Below are positions 1 to 9,034 of a stretch of 64,000 nt of DNA, piece by piece (within the stretch, counting starts at the first letter, position 1; each line of letters starts with the position of its first letter). This DNA comes from Pseudidiomarina aquimaris (lineage in GTDB: Bacteria; Pseudomonadota; Gammaproteobacteria; Enterobacterales; Alteromonadaceae). The position numbers and the translations under genes were made by a program. The notes under the pieces are model-generated. The model was not told the origin of the DNA and did not search any database. It saw nothing but the letters and a program-made list of their open reading frames with translations. The stretch lies in NCBI RefSeq assembly GCF_003987395.1, contig NZ_PIPT01000002.1, positions 247,379 through 311,378 of the forward strand. The letters are read 5' to 3'.

Positions 1-2070
1 ATTCTTGCCACACAATCCAAAACTGAATTAGAAGACCTTTATCTACCCTACAAACCGAAGCGTCGTACGAAAGGCCAAATTGCGATTGAAGCAGGTCTAG
101 AACCGCTTGCCGATCAGCTACTGCAAGACCCCAGCCAAGACCCGGAAGCACTCGCTGCAGGTTTCCTCAATGCTGACGCAGGTTTTGCTGACAGCAAGGC
201 GGTGCTTGAAGGCGCGCGCTTTATTTTGATGGAGCGGTTTGCTGAAGATGCCGCATTATTGAAGAAAGTTCGCGATTATCTGTGGAATAACGCTGAAATT
301 ACTAGCACTGTCGCAGCAGGTAAAGAGCAAGAGGGCGCCAAATATCGCGACTACTTTAGCTTCAGCGAAGCCCTGAAAAAAATTCCTTCGCATCGTGCGT
401 TGGCGCTGTTCCGTGGCCGTAATGAAGGCATCCTGCAATTAAAGCTCGATGCCGACCCGCAACAGGAAGACCCGAAAGCGCGGAGCTACGGTGAGCAACT
501 GGTCGCAGAACACATTCAGTTTAGCCCTGCAGATCGCGCCGCCGATGCTTGGCTGCAACAGACCATTCAGTGGACCTGGCGCATCAAGCTGCTCTTGCAC
601 ATGGAAACTGAACTATTTGGCAGCGTGCGCGAGCGCGCTGAAGCGGATGCAATTAAGATCTTTGCCAATAACCTCAAAGATCTGTTGATGGCAGCACCCG
701 CCGGGGCGAAGACCACCATGGGTCTTGATCCGGGCGTTCGCACAGGCATCAAGGTTGCGGTAGTAGATAGCACCGGCAAGGTACTGGGCACCAATACGGT
801 ATTCCCGTTCCAGCCGCAAAACCAGGTCGACAAGGCTATGCGAACGCTCGCTGGTATGTGCAAACAACACAAAGTCGAACTGATTGCTATCGGTAACGGT
901 ACTCACTCGCGTGAAACCGATAAACTTGTTACTGATATGCTTAAAGCGCAAAGCGATTTGAAAGTAAATAAAGTGATTGTGAATGAGGCAGGCGCGTCGG
1001 TTTATTCGGCTTCTGAATTGGCCGCACAAGAGTTTCCAGACCTTGATGTATCACTACGTGGCGCCGTGTCGATTGCTCGTCGCCTGCAAGATCCACTCGC
1101 CGAGTTAGTGAAGATTGAGCCGAAATCTATCGGTGTTGGGCAATACCAACATGACGTAAGCCAAGCGCAGCTTGCCCAGAGTCTTGATGCTGTGGTTGAG
1201 GACTGTGTTAACGCTGTGGGTGTCGATGCCAATACCGCATCGGTTGCCTTACTTGCGCGCGTAGCCGGTTTGAATAAAACGCTCGCCCAAAATATTGTTG
1301 CCCACCGTGACAGCAACGGCCGGTTTGCCGATCGTAAAAGTCTACTCGACGTTGCCCGCATGGGGCCGAAATCGTTTGAGCAAGCGGCTGGCTTTCTACG
1401 CATCATGGATGGCACCCAACCTCTCGATCGCTCGGCCGTGCACCCTGAAGCGTATTCACTGGTAGAGAAAATCGCCGCTGACCATGACAAACAAGTGGCC
1501 GAACTCATAGGCGACAGTCCATTCCTGAAAGGTTTGAATGCGCAAAACTACACCGATGAAAAATTCGGTTTGCCGACCGTCCGCGATATCTTGCGTGAGC
1601 TTGATAAGCCGGGTCGTGATCCGCGCCCCGAGTTTAAGACCGCGACGTTTAAAGAGGGCGTTGATACCCTGCAGGACTTGCGTCCTGGCATGACACTTGA
1701 AGGGGTTGTCTCAAATGTAGCTGCCTTTGGCGCGTTCGTTGACATCGGTGTGCATCAAGACGGCTTAGTGCATGTGAGTGCGCTGTCGAACAGTTTCGTC
1801 AGCGACCCGCGTGAGGTCGTGAAAGCCGGCGACATCGTGAAGATGAAGGTGCTTGAAGTTGACGTTCAACGTAAGCGCATCAGTCTCACCATGCGTTTAC
1901 AAGACGACGCACCTGCTGCACCGACGCAAAAAGCTGAAACGTCAAAGGGCAAAGCGCGCCCTACGAATAAGCAGCCAAAACCTCGTTCTGGGGGCAAGAG
2001 CCCGCAGCCGGCTGCTAATTCAGCAATGGGCTCTGCGTTTGCGGAAGCTTTTGCGAAGGCAAAAAAATAG
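1..2070 (+). CDS. tex: Tex transcription accessory protein, 3' part (5' end outside window)
   Basis: The frame is open from the first base, so the start lies upstream; 689 residues are visible and about 85-90 are missing compared with the usual ~775. In order: the helical N-terminal part, a YqgF/RNase H-like domain beginning near GLDPGVRTG (about residue 240), a helix-hairpin-helix pair (about 410-465, VAGLNKTLA and MGPKSFEQ), and an S1 RNA-binding domain (about 565-635, GMTLEGVV...[14 protein letters not shown]). A basic, low-complexity tail rich in K, P and Q follows. Tex proteins bind RNA and affect transcript stability and expression; the exact role in this organism is not shown. A hairpin with a T-run follows the stop. 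Confidence 0.95.
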   Translation: MLATQSKTELEDLYLPYKPKRRTKGQIAIEAGLEPLADQLLQDPSQDPEALAAGFLNADAGFADSKAVLEGARFILMERFAEDAALLKKVRDYLWNNAEITSTVAAGKEQEGAKYRDYFSFSEALKKIPSHRALALFRGRNEGILQLKLDADPQQEDPKARSYGEQLVAEHIQFSPADRAADAWLQQTIQWTWRIKLLLHMETELFGSVRERAEADAIKIFANNLKDLLMAAPAGAKTTMGLDPGVRTGIKVAVVDSTGKVLGTNTVFPFQPQNQVDKAMRTLAGMCKQHKVELIAIGNGTHSRETDKLVTDMLKAQSDLKVNKVIVNEAGASVYSASELAAQEFPDLDVSLRGAVSIARRLQDPLAELVKIEPKSIGVGQYQHDVSQAQLAQSLDAVVEDCVNAVGVDANTASVALLARVAGLNKTLAQNIVAHRDSNGRFADRKSLLDVARMGPKSFEQAAGFLRIMDGTQPLDRSAVHPEAYSLVEKIAADHDKQVAELIGDSPFLKGLNAQNYTDEKFGLPTVRDILRELDKPGRDPRPEFKTATFKEGVDTLQDLRPGMTLEGVVSNVAAFGAFVDIGVHQDGLVHVSALSNSFVSDPREVVKAGDIVKMKVLEVDVQRKRISLTMRLQDDAPAAPTQKAETSKGKARPTNKQPKPRSGGKSPQPAANSAMGSAFAEAFAKAKK

Positions 2071-2107
2071 CCCGATACAGCAATACCGAGCTATCTTGAC
2101 CGACAAG

Positions 2108-2133
2108 GCGAGGCTTTTTAGCCTCGCTTTTTT
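2108..2133 (+). terminator. Rho-independent terminator after tex
   Basis: A perfect 7-base stem (GCGAGGC / GCCTCGC, extendable by one pair) with a short T-rich loop is followed directly by six T residues. It lies 37 bases after the tex stop and 11 bases before the end of the convergent desaturase gene. On the minus strand the bases after the stem are not T-rich, so it mainly serves tex. Confidence 0.85.
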
Positions 2134-2144
2134 ATTGCTGCCGT

Positions 2145-3284
2145 TTAAGCAGCGAGCTGTGGACTGCGCAACATTTGCTTAAAGTTACGCTTATGCTCCT
2201 CGAATGCTGAGCGCAGCTCGGCGACCTTGGCCTGCATGTCATCCATGCTTGGTACGTGGCCAGCCAAAGCTTTGGTCTTGCTGTCGAGCAGTTGTTTCCG
2301 TGCCAGATAATACTCACGTAAACGTAACATCAAGGCGTCGTATTCATCATGCAATTTTTGCAGGGTTGTCTCGCAGCCAATAGCGGCTTTTGCCTTGGCT
2401 TTTTTAAACTGCATTTCCAGCTTGGCTTTTTCAATCTGGTAACCATTGGTACGCTTGAGGTTACGCGTCAGCCCTAACCAAGAACAACTACGAATTAGCC
2501 ATTTGGTCGGGTCAAACTGCCACCAGCGGATACCGTTGCGATAATCAGCCGAGAAAATATGGTGGAAATTGTGGTACCCCTCACCAAAGGTCAACAGCGC
2601 CAGTACACCATTGTCGCGCGCAGTGTTACGGTCGGTGTAGGTCTGCTTGCCCCAGATATGCGCCAAGGAGTTAATAAAGAACGTGGTGTGATGGTTAATC
2701 ACCAGCCGCGCGAAGCCAACTAAGATAATCGCGCCCCACACATCACCAAGCATCAGACCAATCGCCAGCGGCCAACCAATCGTGGTCAATAGGGTCAATG
2801 CTAAGTAGTGACGGTGCTGCCACATAACCACTGGATCTTTCTGCAGATCTTTGACGTTGTTGTAGTCATGATAACGCGAGGCTTGATATTCACGCAGCAT
2901 CCAGCCGATGTGCGAGTACCAAAAGCCGCGCTTCGCTGAATAAGGGTCATTGTCGTTATCGTCGACATGCTTATGGTGTTCTCGGTGATCTGACGACCAA
3001 TGTAAGGCACTGTTTTGTACAGCAAGCGCACCACCTAAGGCAAATAGTATGCGCAGTGACCAATGCGCATCATAAGTACGATGTGACCATAAACGGTGGT
3101 AACCCGCGGTGATTGAAATTCCGGCAAAGGCGATGGTGCCAACCAGTGCAAACCACATTCCTGCGGAAAAACCATGGGTCAATCCGTACCATGGAACACC
3201 AATGGCAGCGACAAGAAATGTGATGGCAAAAACAAGGGTATTGAGCCAAATGACTTTTGGCTTAGCAACTGAAGACTTCGACAT
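2145..3284 (-). CDS. Membrane acyl-lipid/acyl-CoA delta-9-type fatty acid desaturase
   Basis: The enzyme would introduce a cis double bond into acyl chains at the inner membrane using a di-iron centre and O2. The three histidine boxes of the membrane desaturase family are present: HRLWSH (residues 63-68), HREHHKH (100-106) and HNFHH (238-242), with hydrophobic segments near 12-30, 40-60, 75-95, 160-178 and 182-200. Residues from about 281 to 379 form an extra charged, K/E/A/L-rich tail predicted by eye to be helical or coiled coil; the catalytic core ends before it. The gene is divergent from fabR and has a FabR-like palindrome on its promoter, so control by unsaturated/saturated acyl supply is likely. 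Substrate form (CoA, ACP or lipid) is not decided. Confidence 0.9.
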   Translation of the reverse strand: MSKSSVAKPKVIWLNTLVFAITFLVAAIGVPWYGLTHGFSAGMWFALVGTIAFAGISITAGYHRLWSHRTYDAHWSLRILFALGGALAVQNSALHWSSDHREHHKHVDDNDNDPYSAKRGFWYSHIGWMLREYQASRYHDYNNVKDLQKDPVVMWQHRHYLALTLLTTIGWPLAIGLMLGDVWGAIILVGFARLVINHHTTFFINSLAHIWGKQTYTDRNTARDNGVLALLTFGEGYHNFHHIFSADYRNGIRWWQFDPTKWLIRSCSWLGLTRNLKRTNGYQIEKAKLEMQFKKAKAKAAIGCETTLQKLHDEYDALMLRLREYYLARKQLLDSKTKALAGHVPSMDDMQAKVAELRSAFEEHKRNFKQMLRSPQLAA

Positions 3285-3339
3285 AAAAAACCTATATTAA
3301 AAAAGCGGCATGTCCGTATTTCCGAAGAAACAAATTTTT

Positions 3340-3357
3340 AGCGAACATGTGTACGCT
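3340..3357. promoter_or_regulatory. Probable FabR operator on the desaturase promoter
   Basis: The 18-base element AGCGAACATGTGTACGCT is an imperfect palindrome (7 of 9 positions match between arms) and resembles the AGCG-ACA..TGT-CGCT palindrome that I recall for FabR sites at enterobacterial fabA/fabB. It begins one base after a leftward -10-like hexamer and so would cover the transcription start of the desaturase. Its neighbour on the other side is fabR itself. Confidence 0.7.
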
Positions 3358-3358
3358 G

Positions 3359-3387
3359 AATTTACGCATCTTTGCTCCGCCTTGCAA
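3359..3387 (-). promoter_or_regulatory. Predicted desaturase promoter
   Basis: On the minus strand a -35-like TTGCAA (3382-3387) and a -10-like TAAATT (3359-3364) are separated by exactly 17 bases. The FabR-like palindrome follows immediately downstream. Prediction by eye only. Confidence 0.5.
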
Positions 3388-3412
3388 CCATTATTTGCTC
3401 TAAATCGACGAA

Positions 3413-3441
3413 TTGCGTGTACAAGCGTTCACTGACATAAT
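3413..3441 (+). promoter_or_regulatory. Predicted fabR promoter
   Basis: TTGCGT (3413-3418) and CATAAT (3436-3441) are 17 bases apart and lie 38 bases before the fabR ATG. A suitable ribosome binding site (AAAGGAAG) precedes the ATG at 3480. Prediction by eye. Confidence 0.4.
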
Positions 3442-3479
3442 CTCTCTTTTAGGCATCAAAGCACAAAGGAAGTTCAACT

Positions 3480-4103
3480 ATGGCAGGTGTACGCGCCGCG
3501 CAAAAAGAAAAAACTCGGCGAGCTCTGATTCAAGCAGCAATGAATCAGCTCAGTGCTGAGCATGGGTACGCGTCGTTGAGCTTGCGGGAGGTTGCACGCG
3601 AGGCGGGTATTGCCCCTACCTCGTTTTATCGCCACTTTCAAAACATGGAAGAACTTGGGCTTACTTTGGTCGATGAAGGCGGTCTTGCATTGCGCCAACT
3701 CTTACGCCAATCACGTCAGCAAATTGCCAAAGGCGGCTCCATCATTCGCGCTTCGGTGACGACCTTTATGGAGTTTGTTAGCCATAACACGGCTATCTTT
3801 CGGCTATTACTGCAAGAAAAATCCGGTAACTCGCGTGAATTCCGATTGGCCGTGCAGCGTGAGGTTGAGCACTTCACCGCCGAACTCGTCGACTATCTGG
3901 TCGATGAACAAGACTTTGAGCGCAACCTTGCCGAACTGCAGGCTGATGCCATTGTCCGCATCGTTTTTAGCGTAGGTGCCGATGCGCTTGATGCCTCCGC
4001 GGCCGAACGTCAAGAACTCTTAGAAAACACTATTGCTCAAGTACGTATCGTCGCGCGCGGAGCTGCTGTTACCCGTACATTGGCCAAGTCAGCGAAATCA
4101 TAA
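3480..4103 (+). CDS. fabR: FabR, TetR-family regulator of unsaturated fatty acid synthesis
   Basis: A 207-residue TetR-type protein. The N-terminal helix-turn-helix (about residues 28-52: [20 protein letters not shown]) and the start [13 protein letters not shown] are typical of FabR/YijC. FabR represses unsaturated fatty acid genes in response to the acyl-chain pool. Here it sits divergent from a desaturase with a FabR-like palindrome between them, which supports both the name and a direct regulatory link. The start has a good ribosome binding site (AAGGAAG, 7-8 bases upstream). The 3' end overlaps the convergent permease gene by 35 bases. Confidence 0.88.
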   Translation: MAGVRAAQKEKTRRALIQAAMNQLSAEHGYASLSLREVAREAGIAPTSFYRHFQNMEELGLTLVDEGGLALRQLLRQSRQQIAKGGSIIRASVTTFMEFVSHNTAIFRLLLQEKSGNSREFRLAVQREVEHFTAELVDYLVDEQDFERNLAELQADAIVRIVFSVGADALDASAAERQELLENTIAQVRIVARGAAVTRTLAKSAKS

Positions 4104-5847
4104 TCAGCGCCACAACGGACATGACGGCTGATAGCGGTAGACCTAAACGCCAGTAGTCAGAGAATTTATAGCCGCCAGGTCCCATCACCAAAATATTCGA
4201 TTGGTGACCTATCGGCGTTAAAAATGGCAACGATGCACCAATCGCGACCGCCATGAGGAACGGGTCTTGCGACGCTTCCAACGTATTCGCCATGCTCAAT
4301 CCGATCGGCGCCATTAACACGGCAGCCGCAGCATTGTTGATGATATTCGACAGCAGCATGGTCACCACGAGCAACAAACTGATGGCCACCATACCTGGGG
4401 CGTCCTGACTAACCCATAGCGCCATGCTTGCTATGGTATCCGCCGCACCACTACGCTCAAGCGCCCCGCCGAGTGGAATGGTGGCGGCCAAAAGAACGAT
4501 GATTGGCCATTCGATATGTTCATAGAGCTCTCGAATAGGGATGACGTTCGCAAGCACCATCAATCCCGCCGCCATGCTAAAGGCCACGGGAACACTTAAA
4601 AAGTTCAAAGCACTTGCTAGGATTGCCCCAGCAAAAATACCGAGCGGCATGAGTAATTGACGCTTTTTCCCGAGGCGCAAGCTACGTTGCGCTAAGGGAA
4701 AACAACCAAAGCGGTTAAACACATCGTTTAAGACTTCGGCGTCACCTTGCAGGAGTAGCACATCACCAGGCTTAAACCGCACATCCGACAGACTGGGCTT
4801 TAACGGCTGGCCTTCACGCGCGACGGCAAGCACATTCACGCCGAAGCGGTGACGTAGTCGCAAGTCGGCAGCCGAACGCCCTATCAAACGCGAATCATGG
4901 CCAACGATTCCCTCAATGACCTTGATTTCGTCAGAAACTAAAAACCGCGTGTCGATTTCTTCTTCGGCGTTGAGTTCAAACTTAGTGACATCCAAAATTT
5001 GTTGCAGGGTACTCGCGTCCGCTTCAACAATCAGCACGTCTTCCGCCCGCAAGCGTTGATAGCGCGGCGGGGCGGTAATCATCTGCTTACCACGTTTAAG
5101 CGCCACGACAGCAAAGTTCTCTTTGATCTTCGACTCAAATTCAAACAGCGTATGACCAACTAATGTTGCCCCTTCAGGCAAATAGAGTTCGGTCAAGTAA
5201 GCACTCACGTCATAGGGCGAGGTTGACGTATCACGACTTTTACTGCGCGGCACCAACCAATGTGCGGTCAACCACATCATCAACAAGCCTGCGACAGCAA
5301 CGGTAAGACCCACCGGGGTGAAGTCGAAAATACCAAAAGGCTCTGCGCCATGGCTGGCTCGAATGTCAGAAATGATGATATTTGGCGGCGTACCGATCAT
5401 AGTGATGGTCCCCCCCAAGAGCGAACCAAACGCCATTGGCATCAACATCAAAGAAGCGTGCCCTGCACCATTGCGAGACAACTGCAGAGCCACCGGAATC
5501 ATGATGGCCATCGCACCGGTGTTGCTGATAAAAGCCGAGACAAAGGTCGTAAGGCCCGTCAGCACGATCATCTGTAGCCAGACGCGGTCACCCATTTGCT
5601 TAACGCCGCTAGCCATGGTGTCGACCACACCGGAACGCCACAACGCATGGCTGATAACTAAAACTGCCGCAACGGTAATAACCGCTGGGTTGCCGAAGCC
5701 TGAGAACACTTCTTGCCGCGGCACCAAGCCGGCAATATAGGCAGCAAAAAGCGCGCCCATTGCGACAAAGTCATAGCGCCAGCGGTCCACCACAAAAAGC
5801 ACCAAAGCTGTGATGAGGATGACCCCAATCCAGATTTGATCGGCCAT
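4069..5847 (-). CDS. SLC13-type permease with two central TrkA-C (RCK_C) domains
   Basis: A 592-residue inner-membrane protein with the architecture of E. coli YfbS: about five membrane helices in the N-terminal third, a soluble middle region (about residues 205-385) with two TrkA-C-like modules (one around [12 protein letters not shown], one around [18 protein letters not shown]), then a second helical block. Conserved permease patterns include GTPPNIIIS (about 155-163) and [16 protein letters not shown] near the C terminus. The family moves anions such as dicarboxylates or sulfate with Na+; the substrate cannot be read here. Its last 35 bases overlap the end of fabR. Start ATG at 5847 has AAGGAAACTT upstream. 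Confidence 0.87.
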   Translation of the reverse strand: MADQIWIGVILITALVLFVVDRWRYDFVAMGALFAAYIAGLVPRQEVFSGFGNPAVITVAAVLVISHALWRSGVVDTMASGVKQMGDRVWLQMIVLTGLTTFVSAFISNTGAMAIMIPVALQLSRNGAGHASLMLMPMAFGSLLGGTITMIGTPPNIIISDIRASHGAEPFGIFDFTPVGLTVAVAGLLMMWLTAHWLVPRSKSRDTSTSPYDVSAYLTELYLPEGATLVGHTLFEFESKIKENFAVVALKRGKQMITAPPRYQRLRAEDVLIVEADASTLQQILDVTKFELNAEEEIDTRFLVSDEIKVIEGIVGHDSRLIGRSAADLRLRHRFGVNVLAVAREGQPLKPSLSDVRFKPGDVLLLQGDAEVLNDVFNRFGCFPLAQRSLRLGKKRQLLMPLGIFAGAILASALNFLSVPVAFSMAAGLMVLANVIPIRELYEHIEWPIIVLLAATIPLGGALERSGAADTIASMALWVSQDAPGMVAISLLLVVTMLLSNIINNAAAAVLMAPIGLSMANTLEASQDPFLMAVAIGASLPFLTPIGHQSNILVMGPGGYKFSDYWRLGLPLSAVMSVVALIMISLTWPMYG

Positions 5848-5967
5848 ACTAAGTTTCCTTGTTATGCTTGGTTATGCATAGTCTTGCTTAGAGTGGCTTG
5901 ATTTCGTGGGAAGTCAACCATTTTACTGCTACTATGTTGAAGAAAAATAACACTATAGGAGAGAAAG

Positions 5968-7980
5968 ATGTTCCTTCGTATTGGTCTCACAGCGCTTTGT
6001 GCAAGCCTTAGTTTGTCAGCGTTTGCGCGTGACATAACACTACAAGAAACCGTCACCACGCAGTCGATCAACAGCGTCGCGGTAAGTGAAGACGGACAAG
6101 TCGCAGCTTTTACTCGGGTCCTACCGCGTACCCCCTATGTCGATGAAGATGGCGGCAGCTACGTTGAACTGTTGGTCGTGCGCGGCGAACAAGACCCTGT
6201 GCCATTTATTACTGACAAGCAAGGCGTGGGTGATGTCAGTATTCATGGCGACGCGATCTATTTCACCAGTAAACGAGATGGTGACGACCATACCAGTCTT
6301 TATAAAATCTCTCTCAACGGTGGTGAAGCGCAAAAAGTTTTCAGCCATAGCAACAGTATCTACAGTTACGCACTGAGTGCAGATGGTCGTTACTTGGCAT
6401 TTCGCGCCCGCTCTGAGGCCGACAAGAAAGCTAAGGAACTGGCGAAAAAAGGCTTCAAAGCTGAAGTATATGAAGAAGAGAACGAATTTACCCATGCCTG
6501 GCTCGTCGATCTAACCAACGAAGAGCCGATGGCCGCGCAAATTACCAATGACCGTCAGGTTCATTCGATTGCGTTTCGTCCTGGCCATGAACAACTTCTT
6601 CTGCGCACCGCACCAACCGCGCTGGTTGATGACAATTACATGAGCAGTCAGTACGAACTGGTTTCTTACGCTGGCGCGCAAGAAAGTGCATTTGAGACGG
6701 TAGGTAAACTAGGCAAAGCTGAGTTTTCTCCAGATGGCCGTTACTTGGCGGTGATCGGCTCAGCGGACTATAACGACCCATCAGATGGCCGTTTGTTTGT
6801 ATTTGATTTACAAAACCAAAACACTGTGCGCGAGGTTTTGCCTGACTATCCGGGTCATGTGCAAGACATCGACTGGCGCCGCAACGACGAGCTTATCTAT
6901 CTCGGTCACATGGGAACCGAAAGTGAAGTGCGCGCGATCACCATGCAATGGCTCGAAACCCGCACGCTCCTTGAGCCCGGCGAAGCTATCGTGGTCGATA
7001 TTGAAGCAACGCCACAACAGCCAGGTGTGTATGCTCGCGCTCACCGCGCAACGCATCCTACCGAATTATTCCGTATTGAAAACCAAAGCATGATTCGCCT
7101 AACTGACTCCAATCCTTGGTTAGCCGACATCACTATGCCCCGCCAAGAAACCATCACCTACGAAGCACGTGATGGACTTGAGTTAGAGGGGATTTTGGTT
7201 TACCCAACGGACTATCAGGAAGGCACGCGCTATCCGTTGATCACCGTCGTGCACGGCGGTCCAGAAGCGCATTACAGCAACGGTTGGCTGGATCGCTACG
7301 CTAGCCCAGTGAAGTATGCAGCGCAACAAGGTTATGCACTGTTCTTCCCTAATTACCGTGGCAGCACCGGTCGTGGTGTCGAGTTTTCCAAACTTGGCCA
7401 AAACGATTATGCCGGTAAAGAATTCGATGACATTGTCGATGGCAAAAACCACTTGGTTGAGTTGGGATTAGTCGACGGTGAGAAAGCCGGTATCACTGGC
7501 GGCTCTTACGGCGGCTTTGCTTCAGCTTGGGGCGCAACGGCACAAACCGAACATTGGGCGGCGAGCGTCATGTTTGTCGGTATTAGCGATAATATTTCGA
7601 AGTTCGGTACCACCGATATCGCCAAAGAAATGCATGCAGTGCATGCTCGTAGCTATCCGTGGGAGAAATGGCAGTGGTATCTCGAGCGTAGTCCTATTTA
7701 TCACGCCGAGAAAGCCCGCACGCCGATTCTAATCATGCATGGCAAGGAAGACACGCGCGTGCATCCAAGTCAGTCCATGGAACTCTACCGCTATTTGAAA
7801 ACACACGGTAATGTTCCGGTGCGCTTGGTACTCTATCCTGGTGAAGGCCATGGTAACCGCCGCGTTGCCGCGCAGCTGGATTACAGCATGCGTTTGATGC
7901 GCTGGATGGATAGTTTCCTGAAAGAAGGCGCTACTGAGGCACCTGCTCATGAACTCCCGCACGCAGAGCAACTTAAGTAA
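5968..7980 (+). CDS. Secreted S9 family (prolyl oligopeptidase-like) serine peptidase
   Basis: A 670-residue protein with an export signal (hydrophobic start, likely cleavage after SAFA, residues 17-20), a beta-propeller-like N-terminal half containing WD40/TolB-type strands (e.g. FSPDGRYLAVIG), and a C-terminal alpha/beta-hydrolase domain from about residue 400. The catalytic triad can be placed: Ser513 in GGSYGG, Asp595 in GKEDTRV and His628 in GEGHGNR. It should cleave short peptides, often after proline or as dipeptides/acyl-amino acids, in the periplasm or outside. Together with the M14 peptidase at 35.3 kb it points to peptide feeding. Start has GGAGAGA upstream. The 3' end overlaps the diguanylate cyclase start by 32 bases. 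Confidence 0.92.
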   Translation: MFLRIGLTALCASLSLSAFARDITLQETVTTQSINSVAVSEDGQVAAFTRVLPRTPYVDEDGGSYVELLVVRGEQDPVPFITDKQGVGDVSIHGDAIYFTSKRDGDDHTSLYKISLNGGEAQKVFSHSNSIYSYALSADGRYLAFRARSEADKKAKELAKKGFKAEVYEEENEFTHAWLVDLTNEEPMAAQITNDRQVHSIAFRPGHEQLLLRTAPTALVDDNYMSSQYELVSYAGAQESAFETVGKLGKAEFSPDGRYLAVIGSADYNDPSDGRLFVFDLQNQNTVREVLPDYPGHVQDIDWRRNDELIYLGHMGTESEVRAITMQWLETRTLLEPGEAIVVDIEATPQQPGVYARAHRATHPTELFRIENQSMIRLTDSNPWLADITMPRQETITYEARDGLELEGILVYPTDYQEGTRYPLITVVHGGPEAHYSNGWLDRYASPVKYAAQQGYALFFPNYRGSTGRGVEFSKLGQNDYAGKEFDDIVDGKNHLVELGLVDGEKAGITGGSYGGFASAWGATAQTEHWAASVMFVGISDNISKFGTTDIAKEMHAVHARSYPWEKWQWYLERSPIYHAEKARTPILIMHGKEDTRVHPSQSMELYRYLKTHGNVPVRLVLYPGEGHGNRRVAAQLDYSMRLMRWMDSFLKEGATEAPAHELPHAEQLK

Positions 7981-9034
7981 TACTCCACAGGACCCGCTTT
8001 ACCGGCGGGTCCAATTTCTTTGGGCCCTCCTTTGGGTCATGCTCATTACATTTCTAATTCTGGGGGCGTTCAATTACGCCTTGAACGATATCCGCTGGAT
8101 CGCTCACATGCATTGGACGACCAGTATCTTGAGCGTTGTTCTTATTTATTGGCATTGGCAACGCCCCGACCAGACTTTCTATGTTTCGTGGGCGGTCGTC
8201 ATTGTCTGCGCTCTTGTATTAGCAGCGTATGTTGTTGTAATGGAAGGACGTGACTACTCACTGATTTGGTTAACTATCTATCCACCCGTGGTGTTTTTCC
8301 TACTGGGTCGCCGCTGGGGCTATATCTTAAGTGTCTTGGTTGCCGGGGGGGGCCTTATTTATGCAGGAAACTCAGCGCCCAGTTGGCACCCTGCCGAATT
8401 TACTGGTAATTCTTTACTGAATATAGTCCTAGCACTTGCTGCTCTGATCACTATGTTGCGCCACATTGAACGCACCCGTTCAGAGGCGTTCCATTATTTG
8501 CATGAGCACAGTCAGCGGCTGGAATATATTGCGGTTACCGACCCGCTAACAGGTCTCGTCAATCGTACCAAGCTTGACCACGCGCTTTACCGCGGGCTGC
8601 AGAGTGCGAGGCAAGAGCAAAAAGCTTTGTCGGTTATCATTTTGGATATTGACCATTTTAAGAAAGTGAATGACACCTACGGGCATCAAGTGGGCGATCG
8701 TATCCTTATTCAGCTTGCCCAAGTTCTGCGCAGTAATACACGCGGCTCAGATACCCTAGGCCGTTGGGGTGGTGAGGAGTTTTTATTGATTGCCGAAAGT
8801 TGCTCGCGCCCACAAGCAAAAGTGCTTGCCGAAAAGATTCGCCACGCCGTTGCCGCCTTTATTTTTTACGATGACATCCGCATTACCGTAAGTTTAGGCG
8901 TCGCTAGCTTTCAGCCCGACGATGATGAAAGCTCACTAATGCGACGCGCAGATAAAGCTCTGTACGCCGCAAAAGCAAATGGCCGAAACTGTACGATTAC
9001 CGAAGCAGAACTAACTCAGCTTGCGCCCAATTAA
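7949..9034 (+). CDS. Membrane-bound diguanylate cyclase (GGDEF)
   Basis: A 361-residue protein with about six membrane helices (residues ~25-185) followed by a GGDEF domain (~195-355). The catalytic motif is GGEEF (274-278), a functional variant, and an RxxD inhibitory site (RGSD, 265-268) lies five residues before it, so product inhibition by cyclic di-GMP is expected. The enzyme joins two GTP into c-di-GMP. The chosen ATG lies inside the end of the peptidase gene, with GAGG 9 bases upstream, suggesting translational coupling; an ATG at 8039 would remove part of the first helix. The 3' end overlaps the convergent ABC permease by 24 bases. Confidence 0.88.
   Translation: MNSRTQSNLSNTPQDPLYRRVQFLWALLWVMLITFLILGAFNYALNDIRWIAHMHWTTSILSVVLIYWHWQRPDQTFYVSWAVVIVCALVLAAYVVVMEGRDYSLIWLTIYPPVVFFLLGRRWGYILSVLVAGGGLIYAGNSAPSWHPAEFTGNSLLNIVLALAALITMLRHIERTRSEAFHYLHEHSQRLEYIAVTDPLTGLVNRTKLDHALYRGLQSARQEQKALSVIILDIDHFKKVNDTYGHQVGDRILIQLAQVLRSNTRGSDTLGRWGGEEFLLIAESCSRPQAKVLAEKIRHAVAAFIFYDDIRITVSLGVASFQPDDDESSLMRRADKALYAAKANGRNCTITEAELTQLAPN
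7990..8012 (+). other. Perfect hairpin just after the S9 peptidase stop
   Basis: GGACCCGC (7990-7997) and GCGGGTCC (8005-8012) form an 8-base perfect stem with a 7-base loop, ten bases after the peptidase stop and inside the 5' coding part of the cyclase. There is no clean T-run (AATTTCTTT follows). It may stabilise the peptidase mRNA end or attenuate read-through. Confidence 0.45.

Noticed and set aside
1002..1508. 168-residue open frame on the minus strand inside tex
   Set aside because: It is the antisense shadow of a clear tex coding region; composition is Ser/Arg-rich and no family pattern or ribosome binding site is seen.
3419..3441. Second FabR half-site near AGCGTTCACTGAC before fabR
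   Set aside because: Only one arm resembles the motif and the other does not match, so it is not called as an operator.
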